Shown one piece after another: positions 1 to 11,950 of a stretch of 64,000 nucleotides of DNA (position 1 is its first letter; every line of letters starts with the position of its first letter). The stretch is from assembly GCF_019097595.1 (NCBI RefSeq), contig NC_080714.1, positions 6,172,759 to 6,236,758 on the forward strand, written 5' to 3'. The notes beneath the pieces were generated by a model that worked only from the letters and a program-made list of their open reading frames with translations, had not been told where the DNA came from and ran no database searches. This stretch comes from Hemibagrus wyckioides. Lineage: Eukaryota > Chordata > Actinopteri > Siluriformes > Bagridae. Made by a program: the position numbers and the translations under genes.

Positions 1-221
1 CTGTCAGTTAATAAAACAAAACAAACAAACGAAAAAAAAACCCCAAAGCAGATTACCTTTTAGACCTTTTATCACCTTTTAGAAAATAAAACCCTGAGTG
101 ATGACAGTGAGGGATTAGCTGCATAAAACGAAAGCAAGTGAGACGAGCAAAATCTCCAGAACTGTATCAGATTCTCCACAAATCTACCAGCCAGTTTCCT
201 TTAAAAACCAAATATGTACAG
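1..221. other. Unique left flank of the minisatellite
   Basis: Non-repetitive AT-rich DNA with short A-rich runs. It leads into the tandem array without a recognisable target-site duplication or gene. I see no coding potential. Confidence 0.6.
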
Positions 222-3200
222 TATCTGAGTCATATCCACGTGTCTGAGTCATATTCATGTGTCTGAGTCATATTCATGTATCTCCATTCATATTCATGTA
301 TCTGAGTCATATTCATGTATCTCCATTCATATTCATGTATCTGAGTCATATTCATGTATCTTAGTCATATTCATGTATCTCCATTCATATTCATGTATCT
401 GAGTCATATTCATGTATCTGAGTCATATTCATGTATCTCCATTCATATTCATGTATCTGAGTCATATTCATGTATCTCCATTCATATTCATGTATCTGAG
501 TCATATTCATGTATCTTAGTCATATTCATGTATCTCCATTCATATTCATGTATCTGAGTCATATTCATGTATCTGAGTCATATTCATGTATCTCCATTCA
601 TATTCATGTATCTGAGTCATATTCATGTATCTTAGTCATATTCATGTATCTCCATTCATGTTCATGTATCTGAGTCATATTCATGTATCTTAGTCATATT
701 CATGTATCTCCATTCATATTCATGTATCTGAGTCATATTCATGTATCTTAGTCATATTCATGTATCTCCATTCATGTTCATGTATCTGAGTCATATTCAT
801 GTATCTTAGTCATATTCATGTATCTCCATTCATATTCATGTATCTGAGTCATATTCATGTATCTTAGTCATATTCATGTATCTCCATTCATGTTCATGTA
901 TCTGAGTCATATTCATGTATCTTAGTCATATTCATGTATCTCCATTCATATTCATGTATCTGAGTCATATTCATGTATCTTAGTCATATTCATGTATCTC
1001 CATTCATATTCATGTATCTGAGTCATATTCATGTATCTGAGTCATATTCATGTATCTCCATTCATATTCATGTATCTGAGTCATATTCATGTATCTCCAT
1101 TCATATTCATGTATCTCCATTCATATTCATGTATCTGAGTCATATTCATGTATCTGAGTCATATTCATGTATCTGAGTCATATTCATGTATCTCCATTCA
1201 TATTCATGTATCTGAGTCATATTCATGTATCTCCATTCATATTCATGTATCTCCATTCATATTCATGTATCTCCATTCATATTCATGTATCTGAGTCATA
1301 TTCATGTATCTCCATTCATATTCATGTATCTGAGTCATATTCATGTATCTCCATTCATATTCATGTATCTGAGTCATATTCATGTATCTCCATTCATATT
1401 CATGTATCTGAGTCATATTCATGTATCTCCATTCATATTCATGTATCTGAGTCATATTCATGTATCTTAGTCATATTCATGTATCTCCATTCATATTCAT
1501 GTATCTGAGTCATATTCATGTATCTTAGTCATATTCATGTATCTCCATTCATATTCATGTATCTGAGTCATATTCATGTATCTCCATTCATATTCATGTA
1601 TCTCCATTCATATTCATGTATCTGAGTCATATTCATGTATCTTAGTCATATTCATGTATCTCCATTCATATTCATGTATCTGAGTCATATTCATGTATCT
1701 CCATTCATATTCATGTATCTGAGTCATATTCATGTATCTCCATTCATATTCATGTATCTGAGTCATATTCATGTATCTCCATTCATATTCATGTATCTGA
1801 GTCATATTCATGTATCTGAGTCATATTCATGTATCTCCATTCATATTCATGTATCTGAGTCATATTCATGTATCTGAGTCATATTCATGTATCTGAGTCA
1901 TATTCATGTATCTGAGTCATATTCATGTATCTCCATTCATATTCATGTATCTGAGTCATATTCATGTATCTCCATTCATATTCATGTATCTGAGTCATAT
2001 TCATGTATCTCCATTCATATTCATGTATCTGAGTCATATTCATGTATCTGAGTCATATTCATGTATCTTAGTCATATTCATGTATCTCCATTCATATTTA
2101 TGTATCTTAGTCATATTCATGTATCTGAGTCATATTCATGTATATCCATTCATATTCATGTATCTGAGTCATATTCATGTATCTGAGTCATATTCATGTA
2201 TCTCCATTCATATTTATGTATCTTAGTCATATTCATGTATCTAAGTCATATTCATGTATCTGAGTCATATCCATGTATCTGAGTCATATTCATGTATCTC
2301 CATTCATATTTATGTATCTTAGTCATATTCATGTATCTAAGTCATATTCATGTATCTGAGTCATATCCATGTATCTGAGTCATATTCATGTATCTGAGTC
2401 ATATTCATGTATCTTAGTCATATTCATGTATCTCCATTCATATCCATGTATCTGAGTCATATCCATGTATCTGAGTCATATTCATGTATCTGAGTCATAT
2501 TCATGTATCTCCATTCATATTCATGTATCTGAGTCATATCCATGTATCTGAGTCATATTCATGTATCTCCATTCATATTTATGTATCTTAGTCATATTCA
2601 TGTATCTAAGTCATATTCATGTATCTGAGTCATATTCATGTATATCCATTCATATTCATGTATCTGAGTCATATTCATGTATCTGAGTCATATTCATGTA
2701 TCTCCATTCATATTTATGTATCTTAGTCATATTCATGTATCTGAGTCATATCCATGTATCTGAGTCATATTCATGTATCTGAGTCATATTCATGTATCTA
2801 AGTCATATTCATGTATCTGAGTCATATTCATGTATATCCATTCATATTCATGTATCTGAGTCATATTCATGTATCTGAGTCATATTCATGTATCTCCATT
2901 CATATTTATGTATCTTAGTCATATTCATGTATCTGAGTCATATCCATGTATCTCCATTCATATTCATGTATCTGAGTCATATTCATGTATCTGAGTCATA
3001 TTCATGTATCTGAGTCATATTCATGTATCTCCATTCATATTTATGTATCTTAGTCATATTCATGTATCTGAGTCATATTCATGTATCTCCATTCATATTT
3101 ATGTATCTTAGTCATATTATGTATCTAAGTCATATTCATGTATCTGAGTCATATCCATGTATCTGAGTCATATTCATGTATCTGAGTCATATTCATGTAT

Positions 3201-5470
3201 CTAAGTCATATTCATGTATCTCCATTCATATCCATGTATCTGAGTCATATCCATGTATCTGAGTCATATTCATGTATCTGAGTCATATTCATGTATCTCC
3301 ATTCATATTCATGTATCTGAGTCATATCCATGTATCTGAGTCATATTCATGTATCTCCATTCATATTTATGTATTTTAGTCATATTCATGTATCTAAGTC
3401 ATATTCATGTATCTGAGTCATATTCATGTATATCCATTCATATTCATGTATCTGAGTCATATTCATGTATCTGAGTCATATTCATGTATCTCCATTCATA
3501 TTCATGTATCTGAGTCATATCCATGTATCTGAGTCATATTCATGTATCTCCATTCATATTTATGTATCTTAGTCATATTCATGTACCTAAGTCATATTCA
3601 TGTATCTGAGTCATATTCATGTATATCCATTCATATTCATGTATCTGAGTCATATTCATGTATCTGAGTCATATTCATGTATCTGAGTCATATTCATGTA
3701 TCTCCATTCATATTTATGTATCTTAGTCATATTCATGTATCTGAGTCATATCCATGTATCTGAGTCATATTCATGTATCTGAGTCATATCCATGTATCTG
3801 AGTCATATTCATGTATCTCCATTCATATTTATGTATCTTAGTCATATTCATGTATCTGAGTCATATCCATGTATCTCCATTCATATTCATGTATCTGAGT
3901 CATATTCATGTATCTGAGTCATATCCATGTATCTGAGTCATATTCATGTATATCCATTCATATTCATGTATCTGAGTCATATTCATGTATCTGAGTCATA
4001 TTCATGTATCTCCATTCATATTTATGTATCTTAGTCATATTCATGTATCTGAGTCATATCCATGTATCTGAGTCATATTCATGTATCTGAGTCATATTCA
4101 TGTATCTTAGTCATATTCATGTATCTCCATTCATATCCATGTATCTGAGTCATATCCATGTATCTGAGTCATATTCATGTATCTCCATTCATATTCATGT
4201 ATCTGAGTCATATCCATGTATCTGAGTCATATTCATGTATCTCCATTCATATTTATGTATCTTAGTCATATTCATGTATCTGAGTCATATTCATGTATCT
4301 CCATTCATATTTATGTATCTTAGTCATATTCATGTACCTAAGTCATATTCATGTATCTGAGTCATATTCATGTATATCCATTCATATTCATGTATCTGAG
4401 TCATATTCATGTATCTGAGTCATATTCATGTATCTGAGTCATATTCATGTATCTCCATTCATATTTATGTATCTTAGTCATATTCATGTATCTGAGTCAT
4501 ATCCATGTATCTGAGTCATATTCATGTATCTGAGTCATATCCATGTATCTGAGTCATATTCATGTATCTCCATTCATATTTATGTATCTTAGTCATATTC
4601 ATGTATCTGAGTCATATCCATGTATCTCCATTCATATTCATGTATCTGAGTCATATTCATGTATCTGAGTCATATCCATGTATCTGAGTCATATTCATGT
4701 ATATCCATTCATATTCATGTATCTGAGTCATATTCATGTATCTGAGTCATATTCATGTATCTCCATTCATATTTATGTATCTTAGTCATATTCATGTATC
4801 TGAGTCATATCCATGTATCTGAGTCATATTCATGTATCTGAGTCATATTCATGTATCTTAGTCATATTCATGTATCTCCATTCATATCCATGTATCTGAG
4901 TCATATCCATGTATCTGAGTCATATTCATGTATCTCCATTCATATTCATGTATCTGAGTCATATCCATGTATCTGAGTCATATTCATGTATCTCCATTCA
5001 TATTTATGTATCTTAGTCATATTCATGTATCTAAGTCATATTCATGTATCTGAGTCATATTCATGTATATCCATTCATATTCATGTATCTGAGTCATATT
5101 CATGTATATCCATTCATATTTATGTATCTTAGTCATATTCATGTATCTGAGTCATATTCATGTATCTGAGTCATATTCATGTATCTAAGTCATATTCATG
5201 TATCTGAGTCATATTCATGTATATCCATTCATATTCATGTATCTGAGTCATATTCATGTATCTGAGTCATATTCATGTATCTCCATTCATATTTATGTAT
5301 CTTAGTCATATTCATGTATCTGAGTCATATCCATGTATCTCCATTCATATTCATGTATCTGAGTCATATTCATGTATCTGAGTCATATTCATGTATCTCC
5401 ATTCATATTTATGTATCTTAGTCATATTCATGTATCTGAGTCATATCCATGTATCTGAGTCACATTCATG
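222..5470. repeat. 5.2-kb minisatellite of 19/20-bp units with higher-order structure
   Basis: Head-to-tail array of three main unit types. Type A (19 bp) is tctgagtcatattcatgta. Type B (20 bp) is tctccattcatattcatgta. Type C (19 bp) is like A but starts tcttagtcat. Later variants contain tctaagtcat, tatccattcat, atccatg or tttatg. There are roughly 270 units. The left part (to about 2090) is homogeneous, with A+B dimers of 39 bp and A+C+B trimers of 58 bp. The right part carries the tttatg and atccatg variants and a higher-order repeat of 751 bp. Because 39 is a multiple of 3 and the units lack stops in some phases, open frames run across it on both strands. They have no protein character and I do not call them genes. 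The array ends at a degenerate unit (gagtcacattcatgttc). Confidence 0.97.
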
Positions 5471-5696
5471 TTCAGTATGATGTAATGACAAAGGCTCATC
5501 ACACCAAATATTCCCCTTCTCACTTTAGTGCTGTTATGGTCTTTATCCAAGATTTATTTTATGTAGAAAACTTTTCATTCATTATTTTTAAAAGCATCTT
5601 TACTACATTTCTTAACACATTAAAGAATTTTGCACACTACTGTACATGTTGGGGAAGGTGAAATCACAGTGGCCACAGTACAGATACACCACATAC
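5471..5696. other. Unique right flank of the minisatellite
   Basis: Ordinary AT-rich non-coding DNA with no tandem structure. A short open frame begins inside the last array unit and runs into this flank. It is incidental. Confidence 0.5.
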
Positions 5697-5845
5697 ACTC
5701 ACTGAGCACTTTATTAGGAACACCTGTACACCTACACCTCAATTGACAGTTATCTAATCAGCCAATCACGTGGCAGCAGCTTCGGGGTAACCTTTACACC
5801 AACGTGATTGTTGGTGTTCTGGGATTTCAAAACTTGTTTGCGTCA
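5697..5845. mobile_element. Fragment of a dispersed fish DNA-transposon-like repeat
   Basis: The stretch 'gagcactttattaggaaca' followed by 'ctaatcagccaatcacgtgg' matches, from memory, the end of a repeat common in fish genomes that carries a 'cactttattaggaacac' terminus. Similarity fades after about 5785, with a short 'gattgttggtg' remnant near 5806. No transposase remains. The family name cannot be fixed by eye. Confidence 0.6.
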
Positions 5846-8648
5846 GTGGAAAGACAAGTGATGCCAACCCAAGCGAGTTTACGATTTTTTTTAGTCAGCG
5901 AAAGCTGTTTTGAAAGAGTCAGCCCACGATACCAAAGTCTGTTCTATTTTTTAGCCCACGTTTGGTGGCACGACTTCCTGTGAGGACCCTTGACATGGAA
6001 TGCTTGTCTTGGTTCACTTCTTTGTAAGCAGCCATACAGTTCACATACGCATCGTATTGGTAATGTTGGTAATGTCATTCGGTGGCTGGAACAGATTATC
6101 TGTATTTACCTTATTTCTTACCGGAAAATTTGTTTAACAATATTAATTTCTGCCCTAAGAACTCGCCTTCAGAATGAATTCAATTCGTATGTCACGGTTC
6201 CACGGTATACAGCATATAGCAGGTGGACAAAAGTTGAAGGCCAATTTTTAAACTTTAAAAATCTCCTGTTGTTTTCATACTTTGGGCTTTTGTCACGTCT
6301 CCATTCCACAGCACACGTCGCCATCGACCAGCCAGTCTGTCTGTCTCTGTCTCTCTGTGATTAGTGGCATCAGCCCTGGTTTTATCTCTTCTGATCTCTA
6401 TGCTTGAGCTAGACTGAACTGCGCTAGCTATTTATAATTTGCTTCGGCCGTACGGCGTCCCGTAAATGCCACTATTAATAATTAGCTACCGGCAAATTAC
6501 CATAAAAAAAAGACCCAGTGAGGAAGAGATGGTAATCACTGTGAGAGCTGGTGAAATGCTTGATAAGTAAGAGGAATAGACACAATAAACAAGTGATTAG
6601 GTGTGGGGAATGGCATGAATGGTGTTTGTGTGTGTGTTTGTGTGTGTGGGAGGGGAGGTTATGGGGCTCACGTTTCTACTACACACAGTATTTACTTTAT
6701 TGAATGAAAGGCAAGTTCACCTTTCTAGCCATCTGTTGCATTTGCCCCCACACACACTCTTCGCTCTGTCCACCCAAAGGAGCCTCACGTCATCACGTCA
6801 CGCACGCTTCTTTCAGGCAGTCAACGAAGCCTCTGTCCTGCTCTATAAAGGTATGCTGTGTTGCCATACCATGACCACCATACCATAAACACATTATCAT
6901 ATCTGAGAGCTGACACGCTAATCAATGGAAGGGCAAGAGGGGATTTCAGACCAGACCGAGCATGTGTAGGAAAAAAAGAATGTTCATATGTGCGCTACGC
7001 TTGATTGACAGGCCGGCTCGTACAGCCAGGTTTGCTAACAGTGGAGGCATGAGCTTGACAGCAGCCTGGAAAGTAAATAGCCTTTCCTCCTCTCTTCATC
7101 CATCCATCTCTCTCTCTTTCTCACTCTGTCTCTCACTGTGCTAGGTCATGTCTACAAGCCAGAATATTAAACATTTTTCGAGAGTAAAGTGAACAGGCAC
7201 AGGCTATCCAGTGAGGCCTGGGTGAAAACATCCAGCATCACTTTGACAAGTCAGACAGTACATAAACTCGCTCAGGTATTTATTTATGTAAGAAGTAAAA
7301 AAAGAAGTCCAGACAGATTGCTCATGTGTGCAGCTATTTTCTGGTTACAGTCACACATGAAATCGATTAGAAGCATATTAGTGCTGAAGGTTTAAATGCA
7401 GGTCAGATGTATCTGGCCTGGGAAAAGCCTTCACGTGGTACAACCCAGACATTTTCTACTATTTATAAGTTTATACAGAATTTTTTTAATTTTCTTCCCA
7501 GCAAAAGTAACTACATTCAGCATCACGGGTAAAGCTAATTACAAACTAAATTGATTTGGCTTAGGTGTGTAAACGACTTGATCATGCACATTACCTCAGA
7601 AATGAGACATCGGAGCTTAGGATAATGTCATTTTTAATTGCCTGAACATTCGGGCTGCAAAGTGATGTAGAAAACATGTCAGTCTTGTTTTAGCATCAAG
7701 CTAAGTAGCAGCTAGCAGCTAGTGATTTCTCAAAACAGCTTATATGTTTCGTCAAAGTTACAGATTACAAAGCGAATATGTTTGTATGCTAATCGATTTA
7801 AAGAACATACTTACAGTATATACAGTGGAACTGTCTGTGAGCAGTCCTGTTGATTTGATGTCACTCAAGGAACATGGAGGAACTTGGATTTGAAGAGATC
7901 ATCCCGGGTTCCTGAGCAGGAATTCCACGTAAATCTTTTATTTTTGATGTTTTTCCTGTTAGGAGTTTTGAGAATTACAGGTTAGGAATGCAGCATCGCT
8001 GTGTGAGGAAATTATTTTGCTAGCAAGGTGGCAGCCATCTTTAAGTACACTGACTGTTTGTTAAACACTTTCATATAATTTGGGGGAAATATCTCTATTT
8101 TTAGATGGTGTTATATACAGAAAAATGATATTTTTGGGTGTTCTTAACATGCCGTTTTTGTAAAACATGCTTTTTGAGAGAAAAACCTGAAGTATTGTAA
8201 GTGCTAGCTAATGAGGAACATTTAGTTTATTTAGCTAGTCAGCTAGCCAGGTTTTATTTGTTTGGGTTATCTGTTTTTACTGTTGTGATTCTTAAACTAG
8301 CTGCTCTGTGGTGCTTTGCTAGATGCTAGCAGTTTAGCCTAGTAAATAATCACAATCCTGTGTCCATCCTCCATAACAGAAGTAAATGCTTAAATATACT
8401 GTGGGTGATAAACTGAAAATAATATTTTATTAAAATCAAGGTTTTGTCACCAGCTACGGATTAATGGTTTTCTCAGCTGGCCACACATATGTTTTACTGC
8501 TTAGAATAAATAACGCTGTTAGCATGCGGCACAGTCTGGGACAGCATGACAGTTGTTACTTGATTTTAACAAGCCTACAGGATATTCAAGGATTTCAGGA
8601 TACAGGATTTAATCCTCAGAATGACAAGGAAAGGTGATCATTCACAGC
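5846..8648. other. Non-coding interval, no gene seen
   Basis: About 2.8 kb of AT-rich sequence with a short (GT)n patch near 6620-6650 and a TC-rich patch near 7095-7140. There are many copies of the tetranucleotide-like 'gctagc/agcta' around 7690-8350. Open frames here are short and lack codon structure or recognisable domains. Confidence 0.5.
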
Positions 8649-8890
8649 ATATACAGCTCTGGAACAACAAAAAAAAGAGACTACTGACCAATCTCCAGAT
8701 TTGAACCCTATTGAAAACCTCTGGAATGTCATCAAGAGGAAGACGGATGGTCACAAACCATCAAGCAAGTTTGCTTTTTTGCAAAAAAGAGTGGTATAAA
8801 GTTGCCCAACAGCAATGTGTGAAACTTCTTAAAGATTTTCTGACAATTTCTTGCTGTATGATGTATATAAAAATAAAATGGATTTTACTT
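8649..8890 (+). pseudogene. Tc1/mariner-like transposase relic, internally deleted
   Basis: The segment starts with 'tacagctctggaa', which resembles the terminal inverted repeat of a fish Tc1-like family, next to a TA dinucleotide. It then runs almost directly into the catalytic end of a Tc1 transposase. From 8689 the frame reads SPDLNPIENLW followed by NVIKRK, the conserved region around the third acidic catalytic residue (DDE, Tc1/mariner family). The frame breaks near 8780. A second frame then resembles the family's C-terminal region (EWYKVAQQQC). The N-terminal DNA-binding domain and first two catalytic residues are missing, so most of the element was deleted. It is non-functional. The right end is not clearly seen. 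Confidence 0.8.
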
Positions 8891-9968
8891 TTCAATAATC
8901 CATCACATATGTGCTGCTCATTTTACTGCTCATTGCCCCCTTCGTCTTTTGTCCGACGCCGCTGCAGAAAAGCCGCTTCCCACAGGTTCTCCAGCCCATT
9001 AATGTCAACACAAACAGGATGCTTAGCGTTGACTGACACTTTACGGCTTCTTTAATGGCTCTTTTTGTGTAGAGTTGCGCTATTTCTCACACAATACCAT
9101 TGATTCTTTACAGATGTCAGTTTTTACTGTGTCCTTTGTCCAAAAGTAGAGATTTAACAACAACAACAATGACGACATTCTTTAGTGTCTAAAAATGGTT
9201 TCTTTGATTGCAGCACCGAAGAGGTGTTATGGGTTTGGTTGTTATTGTAAAAATGAGAGAAATTACGTTTCTATAGATGATTCTTCTTGCATACATGACC
9301 AAGGATACAGTTCTCTAGTTTAACTAGCAAGTAATAAATCAGTTCAGCTGTTCAGTTTTAGTCCACATTTCGAATCATCCACATAATTGATTTTATTTTA
9401 TTTATTCATCTGGAAAGGCATCATGGTGGATCCAAATCCTATAATAGTAATCTATGTCCCTGGGTGGCACAATAGACATATTCAATCATATTTTAATTAG
9501 CCAATAAATCCCCTAAATAAATAAACCAACTCTTAAGTAGATGTAATGATATAAGTAAATATAATTATAATTATAATTTTTAAAGCTTGTTTCCCCCCTA
9601 AATGTTATTTGGTACAACCAGCACATTCTAGAGGCTCCAAAATAACATAATGAAAGACATGATGAGTTTATACCTCAAATAAAGTCCATATTTGAACAAA
9701 GATACAGGAAAAGCAGCATTTATCCATTTATAATGAATTTTTCTTTTTACATTTGGAACATCATTTTGAAAACCCATTTTAGAAATGTCATTTACGACTG
9801 ATGTTCCATCTCACGCGTGCGATCGAAGATAATTCACTTCCAAAATATATTACGGCATTATGCGCAAGAATAATGGCGTTCATTCATCAGCACCTACAAT
9901 AAAAAAAAGACTGTTTATTAGCTTTTATTAATGGTTTAATGTAGGATGATGTCAGTTTGTAGAAAACA
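8891..9968. other. Non-coding interval, no gene seen
   Basis: AT-rich sequence without recognisable repeats or coding potential. Confidence 0.5.
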
Positions 9969-9969
9969 A

Positions 9970-9979
9970 CAATAATAAA

Positions 9980-10013
<34 letters not shown>
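9970..10013. repeat. (ATT)n microsatellite
   Basis: A short AAT run followed by a nearly pure run of ATT units. Confidence 0.95.
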
Positions 10014-10016
<3 letters not shown>

Positions 10017-10097
10017 GAAAAAGAAATGTAAGAATGGATAATTCATTTAAAGAAAATAATTATTTAAATAATAATTTAAAGTCAGTTGGCTGTGGTT

Positions 10098-10325
10098 TTT
10101 CTATTTCGTTCTTTTTCTCTTTTAATGTTTTATTTTTTCTAAACCTTTTTCTCATTTTCTTGAACCTCTTCTTACTCTCTGTTTTCCCCTCTTTTTTTCT
10201 TTCTGTTTTTTCTCTCTTTTATTTTACCTACTTTCTCTCTATCTTTCTTTTTTCTGTCACTTTCACTTTTTCTCTCTTTTTCCTCTCAATCTTCTGTCTC
10301 TCTCTCTCTCTCGTTTTCTCACTTC
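10098..10325. repeat. Degenerate polypyrimidine (TTCT/TC)n tract
   Basis: The plus strand is almost entirely T and C, with interspersed tctc and ttttct motifs. It ends in a purer (TC)n run near 10300. Open frames across it encode only Phe/Leu/Ser-type low-complexity peptides. Confidence 0.85.
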
Positions 10326-11679
10326 GCTCCATTAACAGCTTAGAGATTTGAATACGTCTCACTTGCACATCGCTTGGGATAAAACTGTCTGTCAAGAAGA
10401 CACGTGACTGTAAACAAACACCTCTGGATCTCATTCTCAGAGATTTGGGACGCCGTGGGTGTGATTTCCAGCAACAAAGAACGTCCTGTCTTCACGAGCG
10501 AAATTGCACAAATCAAAAAGTTCCTCATGAGGTTGACGTGCCTTACGTTTCCAAATGTTTGTGCATTTTTTCCCCCCCAAATGTCCCATTCTACCCGGTA
10601 ACCTGCTTCCCTGCTTCTCCCTGAGCAGCTCTGCAGTGACCACAAGCTTAATCACAAAGCCAGCTGTGCTCCGATTCTCTCCTCCAACACTATCCGACTT
10701 CTGCGAGGTCAAAACATAACCAAAAAAAAAAATTAAAACATCAAAACCATCATATTTCTCAGGCACATCATTTATCACTGTCAAAGAAAACGGACACGAA
10801 GCAGGAACCTGGTCCAGCAGGAAACGTTATAAAACCATGGCAACATAAACTCATACACATTCACCATCACCTAATGATCACATTATCATGAACATATCTA
10901 GAATAAACTTCGGGGAGCATAAATTTATATCATGTAAAAGCACAGTACCTCAGGGTAACTCTGTCAGAAACCAAGCCTGTGGAACTTCATTACAGTTGGG
11001 GTTGGATCTGTGCTGCATAAAAATAAAGTCAAAACATCAGTCAACAAATATTTGCTAATGTTAACGGTGAACTGACCCGCTGTGGCGAAGAAGTCTACGC
11101 TTTATATCATGACATTTTCCATTTCCACTCCTCACTGCAGCTGACTGCTTTATAATCTGCGCTAAGGGTTCAGCTGACCCCTGAATAGACGTTACGCTGC
11201 GGCGCTTCTGACGTCGCCTTATTATTGTTCTTCCCTTGACTCTGAGTTTCAGGTCACTGAGCTCATGCGAGCAAGTTTAGCCATTAAGGTGATCAATGTC
11301 TTCATTACTATATTACCCCTCATCCATTTTCCTCCTCACCTTCAACCTTTCTGTCACCCTGACACTCTTTCTCAGCCCGCTTTTCATCATTATCTCCGTC
11401 TCACTGCTTTTCCGCTTCATGGATCACGTGAGCGTAAAGATAGCTCAGTTTAACATTTCTGACCATTTGGTTGAGATCACATACAAGAGCGTGAAGGTTA
11501 TGATTATTTAAGTAATAAAGGAATAAAACATGCTGTGATGGGAAAATGTCAACCACCGGATGGTGGGATGCAGCCCACACAAAGTGGAGGTACTGTTTCC
11601 AGGCTAACGTTGAGTCTCAAAATGTTTTAATCTACTTTGAAACACAGCAAGTCTCTGAACTGTTTATCCTACACAGGCT
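10326..11679. other. Non-coding interval, no gene seen
   Basis: Mixed-composition DNA. Short overlapping open frames on both strands at 10340-10784 and 11265-11511 show no domain or codon-bias signal. Confidence 0.5.
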
Positions 11680-11950
11680 CAATGGGAACCTGGTGTCTGT
11701 TCCAAGGGATTCAAGGGAACAAGGAAGGGGACATCGTGGAGAGGGTTCCTAAACCCTTCACATGGCACACACGCACACACTACAGACAGTTTAGAGATAC
11801 CAATCAGCCTGCAATGCATATTTTCGGACATCGGAAACCCGAGCACCCAGAGAAAACCCTGGAAGCACACAGAGAACATGAAACTCCATGCACACATGAG
11901 GGAGGTAGGGTTCTCAAACCTCGAACCCTCAGGGGTGTGAGGTAAAGGAC
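11680..11950. mobile_element. Dispersed teleost retroelement-type repeat
   Basis: The succession 'cacacacgcacacactac', 'gataccaatcagcctgcaat', 'cccgagcacccagagaaaac' and 'gaacatgaaactccatgcac' followed by 'tcgaaccctcaggggtgtga' matches, from memory, a repeat found in many teleost genomes. Related fragments occur at 36640 and 53590 in this window. It has no coding function. Confidence 0.7.

Noticed and set aside
354..2226. Open frames of 60-113 codons on both strands inside the first minisatellite
   Set aside because: The 39-bp A+B dimer is a multiple of three and lacks stops in some phases, so frames stay open by construction. The peptide is a pure repeat (MYLSHIHVSPFIF) and moves between frames with no start context or flanking gene structure.
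222..5470. CRISPR-like regular repeats
   Set aside because: Units are contiguous with no spacers, unit length is 19/20 bp, and the DNA is vertebrate. It is a minisatellite.
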